Shown here: positions 58,467 through 64,000 of the stretch, in pieces
Layout: every line of letters starts with the position of its first letter
Numbering within the stretch: position 1 is the stretch's first letter
Source: Bradyrhizobium liaoningense
GTDB lineage: Bacteria > Pseudomonadota > Alphaproteobacteria > Rhizobiales > Xanthobacteraceae
Direction: 5' to 3'
Length of the DNA: 64,000 bases
Assembly: GCF_018130955.1 (NCBI RefSeq)
Contig: NZ_JAFCJM010000030.1
Span: 1 to 64,000, forward strand
The notes under the pieces: model-generated
Seen by the model: only the letters and a program-made list of their open reading frames with translations
What the model was told of the DNA's origin: nothing
Database searches by the model: none
Translations under genes and position numbers: made by a program

Positions 58467-59537
58467 ATGAACAGCAGGATCGGATTCGCTGCGGCGGTCC
58501 TCGTCGCGGTTGGCTCGCTCGCAGAGCCGGCCTCGGCGCATCATCCAGGCATAGGTGGCACCGGTGGCGGTGGCGGCATCTTCACCATCGGGGCCGGGAC
58601 GCTCGACGAAGGGCAGTTCGCTTTCTCGGCGTATGTCGAATATGTGCGCCTCAAGCAGCTGAGCGATGCAACATTGCTTGCCAACATCGGTAATGATGTT
58701 CATGGCCTGCAATCGATCGAGAGCAGGACGTTGTCATTAGCCTACGGCGTCACCAGGGACTTCACGGTGTCGGTTCGCCTGCCATGGGTGCGTCGGACCG
58801 GCATTCTGGAGGGCTCGCAGGAAGATCCTGCCGACCCCGCAATTGTGCGCGACCGTGGCAATACTGACGGGTTTGGCGATATCACGGTGCTTGGGCAATA
58901 CCGTTTCCTCAACAATACTTCGTCCGGGACGCAGGTAGCGGCCCTGTTTGGATTCAAGGCGCCTACCGGCGTGACCAATCTGGTCGATCCGTTCGGCGAG
59001 GTCTACGAAGCCGAGTTTCAGCCCGGCTCCGGATCATGGGACGGGCTGTTCGGGCTTGCGGGCAGTCAGAGGCTTACGTCGGCCTTGAGCTTCCACGCCA
59101 ACGTGCTGGGGATCGTCACCGGCACGGGCACACAGAACACCAATCTGGGCAACCGTTTCCTCTACAACGCGGCGCTTTCGTACCGTCTGTTCGGCGAAGG
59201 GGCCGGCAATCCGCTTGATGCGTATGCGCATGCCGGCCACAGCCATTCCAACTTGCCGACCAAGGCTCCGAAGGCGGTCGACTACCACGCGCACGTGACG
59301 CTCGACGCCCTGTTCGAGCTGAACGGCGAATGGCACGACTATGAGCGGATAGCCGGAGCGATCAATCCCAATTCAGGCGGCCATACCATCTACCTGTCGC
59401 CCGGTCTGCGATTGGGCGTGGAAAACTGGTCGAGCTTTGTGAGCGTGGGAATACCCGTGGTCAATGACTACAACGGCATTCAGGCAACGCCGACCTGGCG
59501 CGTGATCGGCGGGGTGTCAGTAGCCTTCAAACCATAA
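58467..59537 (+). CDS. Outer-membrane beta-barrel-like exported protein
   Basis: 356 residues. The signal peptide (~1-24) ends at PASAH, then a Gly-rich segment GIGGTGGGGG. The body alternates amphipathic strands typical of barrels: FAFSAYVEYVRL, RTLSLAYGVTRDFTVSVRLPWVRR, FGDITVLGQYRFLNN, AALFGFKAPTGVTN, TWRVIGGVSVAFKP. It resembles MetA-pathway-of-phenol-degradation/transporter-like outer membrane proteins. It has several His near the middle (YAHAGHSHSN). The upstream DUF2946-like gene may be co-transcribed. Confidence 0.75.
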   Translation: MNSRIGFAAAVLVAVGSLAEPASAHHPGIGGTGGGGGIFTIGAGTLDEGQFAFSAYVEYVRLKQLSDATLLANIGNDVHGLQSIESRTLSLAYGVTRDFTVSVRLPWVRRTGILEGSQEDPADPAIVRDRGNTDGFGDITVLGQYRFLNNTSSGTQVAALFGFKAPTGVTNLVDPFGEVYEAEFQPGSGSWDGLFGLAGSQRLTSALSFHANVLGIVTGTGTQNTNLGNRFLYNAALSYRLFGEGAGNPLDAYAHAGHSHSNLPTKAPKAVDYHAHVTLDALFELNGEWHDYERIAGAINPNSGGHTIYLSPGLRLGVENWSSFVSVGIPVVNDYNGIQATPTWRVIGGVSVAFKP

Positions 59538-59571
59538 CTCCAGGCTTCCGCTTCCAGATCGAAGGGGAGCA

Positions 59572-60555
59572 TCAGAGCGAACCATAAGCTCGAGATTTCG
59601 AGGCGGCTGTCGCTCGCCTCAGCGCGCGAGGCGGTTGGCCGTAGATCCGCAAGAAGGCGCGCCGCATGCGGTCCTTGTCTCCGAAGCCGACCTTGCGAGC
59701 AACGATCTCGATCGGCTCCATTCCCTCCTGAATGCGTGGAAGCGCTGCCTCCGCACGCAGCCGTTCGACGACACGGGCAGGCGTATCTCCGGTCTCCTTC
59801 AGAAAGAGACGGGCAAATTGCCGTGCGCTGATCCTGGCAGCCGCGGCCATTCGGTCGACGGGAAGCGGCTCGTGCAGGTGCTCTCGCGCAAAATTCAATG
59901 CATCCCTGACACGGTCGGAGGCGGGCTCCAGTTCAAGCAGCGCCGAAAACTGCGATTGTCCCCCGGACCTCCGATGATAAACCACCATGTCCCTTGCAAC
60001 CGCCTTCGACATCTCGATCCCGAAATCATCCTCGATCAACGCAAGCGTCAAATCGATGCCGGAGGTGATCCCTGCCGATGTCCAGACGCGGCCATCCCTC
60101 ACGAAGATCTTGTCGGCATCGACACGCACTTGCGGAAAGCGCCTCTGCAGCAAGGCGGCATATCGCCAATGGGTCGTCGCCGATCGCCCGTCAAGCAGAC
60201 CGGCGGCGGACAGCAGAAAAGCTCCGGTGCAAACGCTCGCCACGCGCCTTACCCGCGGAGCAGTTTTCCTGATCAGGGAAATGGTGTCGGTATCGGCGCC
60301 GATCGCACTGTCATCGCCTCCTCCCACAACCAAAAGGGTGTCGACAGATTTGCTCCGCGAAGCTCTCAGGGTGTGGATTGGGACGCCCGAGCCGCTCACG
60401 ATTGGGCCGCCATGAACGGAGATCACCTCCACCCGATAGGGAGCGCGACGGGTCTCCGACGCCAGATTGAAGGCGCACAGAGGACCGCTCAGATCGAGCA
60501 ACTCGAAACCCGGGAACACCACGACCCAAATGCGTCGGTCAACATCCGAGGGCAT
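59572..60555 (-). CDS. GlxA-family AraC regulator (DJ-1/PfpI domain plus HTH)
   Basis: 327 residues from MPSDVDRRIWVVVFPGFELLDLSGPL; an earlier Met 14 codons upstream is possible. The N-terminal DJ-1/PfpI-like domain (~8-185) has the Cys elbow VASVCTGAFLLSAAGLLDGRSATTHW. The C-terminal AraC HTH pair (~215-315) has LPVDRMAAAARISARQFARLFLKETGDTPARVVERLR and IEIVARKVGFGDKDRMRRAFLRIYGQPP. It is divergent from the DJ-1/PfpI enzyme gene at 60782, its likely target. Confidence 0.9.
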   Translation of the reverse strand: MPSDVDRRIWVVVFPGFELLDLSGPLCAFNLASETRRAPYRVEVISVHGGPIVSGSGVPIHTLRASRSKSVDTLLVVGGGDDSAIGADTDTISLIRKTAPRVRRVASVCTGAFLLSAAGLLDGRSATTHWRYAALLQRRFPQVRVDADKIFVRDGRVWTSAGITSGIDLTLALIEDDFGIEMSKAVARDMVVYHRRSGGQSQFSALLELEPASDRVRDALNFAREHLHEPLPVDRMAAAARISARQFARLFLKETGDTPARVVERLRAEAALPRIQEGMEPIEIVARKVGFGDKDRMRRAFLRIYGQPPRALRRATAASKSRAYGSL

Positions 60556-60781
60556 GAAATTCTTATCCTTTCGCCGGAGAGCCTTCAGAACCGGCACCTG
60601 ACCAGGATGGCAGGATTTGTCGCTTATAAGTCATTTCTGACATCGGCATTGTCAGCTAGCCTGCGGCGACTTTCAACAGCAAAGGCGCGCCGCCGCCTTT
60701 TCGGATCAAGCGTCGCTCTGCGCGAGCGTGCGGAAGGTTCGCGCTTTTGCAGTTCACAACATTTGGACGAACGAGGTCACC

Positions 60782-61471
60782 ATGAAGGTACTGGCGCTTG
60801 CTTTTCCCGGCTTCACATTCATCGACCTGGCTGCGCCGATGCAGGCCTTCATGATGCTTCCGGGATTCTCCTCGCAGGTGGTGTGGCAGAGCAAGGGGAT
60901 CGTCGATTCCGATGCCGGCGTCAGTGTGCAGGCGACCGAAGATTTCGGCAGTTGTTGGAAGGCCCCGGACATCCTGTTCGTTCCCGGCAATACCGTCTCC
61001 CTGTTCAAGCAGTTGCAGGACGACCGGACCATCGACTTCATCGCCGACGTCGGCAGTCGCGCCGGGTGGATCACCAGCGTCTGCAACGGCTCGCTATTGT
61101 TGGGCGCGGCCGGACTTTTGAAAGGATACAAGGCGGCCTCCTACTGGTACACGCGGGACCATCTCAGTCTGTTCGACGCCATTCCGACAGACGCAAGGTA
61201 CGTGATCGACCGCAACCGTGCGACGGGCGGGGGCATGACTGCCGGGGTCGATTTCGGTCTTGCCATGGTCGGCCACATCGCGGGCGAGCACGTCGGCCGC
61301 GTCGCCGAGTTGTCTTTTGAGTACGCGCCACAACCTCCTTTCGGAACCGGTCGACCTGAGCTGGCCGACCCTGCAACGTTGGCTCACACGACAGAAATCG
61401 TGAAGCAGCTCATGCCGGTTCAGGAACTGGAGGGCGTGAGAACCCGCCGCGTTGCTATGGGAAGGCTCTAG
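60782..61471 (+). CDS. DJ-1/PfpI family protein, isonitrile-hydratase-like
   Basis: 229 residues from MKVLALAFPGFTFIDLAAPMQAF. The fold has ILFVPGNTVSLFKQLQDD and the nucleophile-elbow Cys in ITSVCNGSLLLGAAGLLKGYKAASYW (~104), then ATGGGMTAGVDFGLAMVGHIAGEH. The pattern is that of Pseudomonas InhA-type isonitrile hydratases and related class I GATase-like enzymes. Cytosolic. Regulation by the divergent GlxA-type protein is likely. The actual substrate is not established. Confidence 0.85.
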   Translation: MKVLALAFPGFTFIDLAAPMQAFMMLPGFSSQVVWQSKGIVDSDAGVSVQATEDFGSCWKAPDILFVPGNTVSLFKQLQDDRTIDFIADVGSRAGWITSVCNGSLLLGAAGLLKGYKAASYWYTRDHLSLFDAIPTDARYVIDRNRATGGGMTAGVDFGLAMVGHIAGEHVGRVAELSFEYAPQPPFGTGRPELADPATLAHTTEIVKQLMPVQELEGVRTRRVAMGRL

Positions 61472-61536
61472 GGACCGCTCCGGCTCTTGCCAGCGAACCG
61501 AGGAATTTTTTGGTCATCATCTAGCGAGGTCGTATC

Positions 61537-61893
61537 ATGCAGCAGGTCTTTATCGAGCTCTATAACTATCGTCCCGCCTGGGCCAAATGCCCGGAAAGCG
61601 AGAGAACCGATTTCGTGAAGAAGATCGTCGAAGCGGTCAAAGGTCTGAAGTCCGCGGGTGTCGACGTCGTTGCCTATGGCATGAACGCTCCCGAGACCGA
61701 TCGTCGCGCTCCCTACGATTTCTTTTGCGTCTATCGGGTGCCGAACGCCGAGTTTCAGCGTGAATTCGAGCGGCAGATCGCCATGTCTTGCTGGTACGAA
61801 TACTTCGAGCAGGTGAATGTCAGCGGTGATGCGGGAGACTTCGAAGCCGTGCTGCTCGGCAATGCCAGGATGGCTCGACCGGCTTCGTCCTGA
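61537..61893 (+). CDS. DUF6616-like small protein
   Basis: 118 residues, 65 bases after the DJ-1/PfpI gene, with GCGAGGTCGT before the start. QQVFIELYNYRPAWAKCPESERTDFVKKIVEAVKGLKSAGVDVVAYGMNAPETDRRAPYDFFCVYRVPNAEFQREFERQIAMSCWYEYFEQVNVSG reads as a single ferredoxin-like alpha/beta fold of the DUF6616 type, by resemblance. The function is unknown. It is probably co-transcribed with its upstream neighbour. Confidence 0.7.
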   Translation: MQQVFIELYNYRPAWAKCPESERTDFVKKIVEAVKGLKSAGVDVVAYGMNAPETDRRAPYDFFCVYRVPNAEFQREFERQIAMSCWYEYFEQVNVSGDAGDFEAVLLGNARMARPASS

Positions 61894-62012
61894 CCGACAC
61901 TTCGAATACTGCAGTGCGAAATCAAGTTGCGTGATCTCGTTGCCTCGCACGTACCGGCTTGTGGAGGACGGTCTTATCGCTGATGCTTTGGATGCTGGGG
62001 AGGGCCCATCCG

Positions 62013-62846
62013 ATGAGCGATGCAAGAGCACAGACCGTCTATTTCTACGATCGGCACCCAATTTCTTGCGAAATCATTTTGGCGAAGCTCCGCGCGAGCC
62101 GCGGTCATCTGAACGGCTTGCGGCCCGACGATCTATTTCCCTACGACCAGGATCATTACGGCGGCCTCGCAGCAACTGACGAGTTGGCGCGAAACGCTCG
62201 CATAACCAAGGGATCGCGGGTCGCGGACTTTTGCGCCGGGCTAGGCGGGACCGTGCGATACCTTGCGTTCAAGTATGGCGCCGATGTCACCGGTATCGAA
62301 TTGACGCCGTCGCGCGTCGCGGGGGCCGAGGAACTGACGCGACAGGTCGGACTACAAGACAATGCGCGGGTCATTGAGGGCAACGTGATGAGCGTCCCGC
62401 TCGACGACACCACGATGGATGCCGTCGTTAGCCAGGAGGCGTTCTGTCATGTGCCCGATCCGAGGCAGGCCCTCTCGGAAGCATTTCGAATTCTGAGAGA
62501 CGAAGGCCGGCTGGCTTTTACCGATTGGATCGCGAACGAACCGCTCTCGACCGACGATGCGAAATTGATGTGGGACGGGATGGCGATCCAACCGCTTCGC
62601 TCGATCCCGGAGTATCGACACCTCGTCGAGAGCGTCGGCTTCAAAGACATCCGCGCAGTCGATTTGACGACCGAATGGGCCCCGATTCTCAGGGAGCGGC
62701 TGGCGATGTATCAGCGGTTACGCGAAGAGGCCAGGCAGGCCGGAACTCCGATGGGACATGACGCCTTTCATGAATCCTATGTTCGCTTTGTTGATCTCAT
62801 CCAGCAGCACAAGCTCGGCGGTGTCCGACTTGTTGCCTCCAGGTAG
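62013..62846 (+). CDS. SAM-dependent methyltransferase (UbiE/sarcosine-methyltransferase-like)
   Basis: 277 residues from MSDARAQTVYFYDRHPISCEIILAKL, with GGGGAGGG 13 bases upstream. Motif I is VADFCAGLGGTVRYLAFKYGADVTGIELTPSRV (~70-100), with the acidic ribose ligand in IEL, followed by GNVMSVPLDDTTMDAVVSQEAFCHVPDPRQALSEAFRILRDEGRLAFTDW (~127-175). This type methylates small amines, quinones or sterols. It is the last gene before a 360-base gap; a relation to the DUF6616-like protein is possible. Confidence 0.85.
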   Translation: MSDARAQTVYFYDRHPISCEIILAKLRASRGHLNGLRPDDLFPYDQDHYGGLAATDELARNARITKGSRVADFCAGLGGTVRYLAFKYGADVTGIELTPSRVAGAEELTRQVGLQDNARVIEGNVMSVPLDDTTMDAVVSQEAFCHVPDPRQALSEAFRILRDEGRLAFTDWIANEPLSTDDAKLMWDGMAIQPLRSIPEYRHLVESVGFKDIRAVDLTTEWAPILRERLAMYQRLREEARQAGTPMGHDAFHESYVRFVDLIQQHKLGGVRLVASR

Positions 62847-63207
62847 CCCGCCGATATCAGCTGGTCTCGATCGCGGCCGGCACCACCCGCGCAGCAGGCT
62901 TGACCCGCCGCGCGGCGCGTTCAGCGGGGCCGTTGTCGCTATGGGCGTGAACGGGCTGCCGAATGACGAAGCCAGCTACACTGCTTCACCGTCAGGCCCG
63001 CCGCAACCTCCGGGTTAGCCCGTAGTTGACCGGTCTTGCCGGCCGTCTCATGGTTGATGAGAACTTAATCCTATCGCCGGCTCGGCCTGCGTCAGCCCGG
63101 AGCCTTCACAATCGCTTCATCGAAGAAGCGAGCGTCTGTTGGCGACTGGATTTCCCCCATTTCATGTATCTCGCAGACCGCCCGTCCGTCGGGAAGGAGC
63201 CTTCGAT
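62847..63207. other. 361-base intergenic region, nothing recognised
   Basis: All frames on both strands are broken by stops. A minus-strand stretch reading SDNGPAERAARRVKPAARVV and a second reading INHETAGKTGQLRANPEVAAG lack starts and continuity. They could be relics, but I cannot assign them. GGAAGGAG at 63194-63201 is the ribosome site of the following AraC gene. Confidence 0.5.
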
Positions 63208-64000
63208 GTTTGCCGAACTCGACAGCGGCAAGGACAGTCACGAGAGCCTGCTGAGCACCTTCAAGGTGTTTGTGCCCGACGTGAGGGTCGAGCTGAATGG
63301 CCCACGCGGGGCGTGTCAGTGGCGTGGGCAGTTTGCCATGGCCAACCGGCTCGCCTGGTGGCAACTGGAAACGGAGACCGAGTGGACCTGCTGGCCGGAG
63401 CGCGAGGAGGAGAGGTTTTGTCTCGTCTTCCCTGCCTCTGGCACGTTTGGCGCGCAGATCCGGGGCAAGTCCTTGCAGGCCGATTCCAGCAGCGCCCTGG
63501 TGCTCGGCGTCAAGGACATTTCGAAGACGTGGGCGCATGCCAGCGACGATCGGCATGGCCGCATGTCGTTGAAGCTCAAGGTGGCGGACGTCAGGAAGAC
63601 TCTCACCAGCATCTTCGAGGATGCCACGCTGGAGAACATCGAGCTCAACCCACTGCTGGACCTCGACAGTCCCGCGGGGCAGACCCTTTGGTCGCTGGTC
63701 CAGGCCATCGCGGCGGCAATGAAGGATGAGTCGATCAGATCGGCGAAGGCGACCGCGCTGCTCCGCGAGGCCATACCTCGTTTGGTCTTCAAGAATTTTC
63801 CGCACCGCTTCTTAGAGCGCCTCGCCCGTCACGGGGCGGACGCTTCGCCGCGCCAGATCAGGGCCGCCGTCGATTTCATGCGTGCGCATATGCACGAGCC
63901 GCTCACGCTCGCGGAGATCGCGGAAGCGGTCGGAATCAGCGAGCGTTCGCTACAGCACGGCTTCAGGACGTTTCGGGGAACGACGCCGGTGGCGCATTTG
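63208..64000 (+). CDS. AraC-family regulator, truncated by the right edge
   Basis: 264 codons are present from MFAELDSGKDSHESLLSTFK, preceded by GGAAGGAG seven bases upstream; the frame is still open at 64000. The N-terminal ~195 residues form an unassigned AraC effector-binding region (CQWRGQFAMANRLAWWQLETETEWTCWPEREEERFCLVFP). The C-terminal HTH starts at ~215: PRQIRAAVDFMRAHMHEPLTLAEIAEAVGISERSLQHGFRTFRGTTPVAHL. Its second HTH lies beyond the window. This resembles the AraC_binding_2-type regulators of aromatic catabolism. Confidence 0.85.

Noticed and set aside
57591..58712. 373-codon minus-strand frame spanning the LysR remnant, the gap and the DUF2946-like gene
   Set aside because: It crosses two better-supported reading frames, has no motif, and is rich in Arg/Gln/His as expected of a shadow.
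62847..63060. Possible transposase relic on the minus strand
   Set aside because: Short readable stretches occur in different frames but none shows a transposase motif, inverted repeats or target duplication.
63092..63805. 237-codon minus-strand frame near the right edge
   Set aside because: It is antisense to the AraC-family gene that runs off the window, which has a good ribosome site and a clear HTH.
1..64000. CRISPR array, tRNA or rRNA genes, prophage or integrative element
   Set aside because: I found no regularly spaced repeats, no cloverleaf-like sequence with the conserved TTCGA arm context, and no integrase or transposase protein on either strand.

Overview
The window is high-GC alphaproteobacterial chromosome, most like Bradyrhizobium or a close relative (Nitrobacteraceae). 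The inference rests on composition, on DUF3551- and DUF6894-type small proteins, on three class III nucleotide cyclases of the kind abundant in that group, and on three copies of an 'AAAGCGCGAT...CGCGCTTTAG' intergenic repeat that I associate with it. I see no rRNA, tRNA, CRISPR array, insertion sequence or phage. The gene order reads as ordinary chromosome with accessory patches.

Layout. 0.2-2.7 kb: a DUF4864 protein, a cupin with a divergent LysR regulator, and a TetR regulator. 2.8-6.8 kb: a three-subunit molybdenum hydroxylase (PaoABC/xanthine dehydrogenase type) whose promoter carries a palindrome between -35 and -10, the likely TetR operator. 6.9-8.5 kb: an LprI-domain exported protein. 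8.6-16.3 kb: two amine/amino-acid modules, each with its own XRE-cupin regulator. The first has an omega-aminotransferase and a D-amino-acid dehydrogenase; the second has a polar amino-acid ABC transporter and a PuuB-like oxidase. 16.4-22 kb: an SGNH hydrolase, a His-rich exported peptide with a clear terminator, a gamma-glutamyltransferase homologue, a PaaG-like hydratase, an arylamine N-acetyltransferase and two small proteins. 22.2-26.4 kb: a glucose/sorbosone-dehydrogenase-like cytochrome c, an SMP-30-like beta-propeller and an acetylpolyamine amidohydrolase/HDAC homologue.

26.5-35.1 kb (minus strand) is a compact orphan nonribosomal peptide locus. It has a 2151-residue A-T-C-A-T-C synthetase without a thioesterase, a small Lys-rich protein, a Sfp-type phosphopantetheinyl transferase and a flavin-dependent monooxygenase-like protein. 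The first adenylation domain looks acyl-activating. The second has Val where the Asp that holds the alpha-amino group normally sits. Divergent to it are a SAM-cyclase-AAA-TPR signalling protein and a coupled PIMT-like methyltransferase. 39.7-42.6 kb: an AroE homologue, an amidohydrolase and a branched-chain-type binding protein. 42.6-45.8 kb: branched-chain 2-oxoacid dehydrogenase E1alpha, E1beta and E2. 46-48.4 kb: small stress-type proteins and an O-methyltransferase.

48.5-51.1 kb is a complete bufferin-type operon (DUF2282 precursor, DUF692/MNIO enzyme, DUF2063 partner, DoxX). Its upstream region matches a metal-stress ECF sigma-F-like promoter. Bufferins are copper-binding modified peptides. 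51.3-64 kb: a Cache-HAMP adenylate cyclase, an SGNH-like protein, a DUF3551 protein, a lipoprotein, a very small membrane ORF next to a repeat, a WGR-like/cyclase fusion, a LysR remnant, a DUF2946-like protein with an outer-membrane-type protein, a divergent GlxA-type regulator and DJ-1/PfpI protein, a DUF6616-like protein, a SAM methyltransferase, and an AraC regulator cut by the right edge.

The most promising undescribed system is the NRPS locus. The bufferin operon is a recognised but recently described system.
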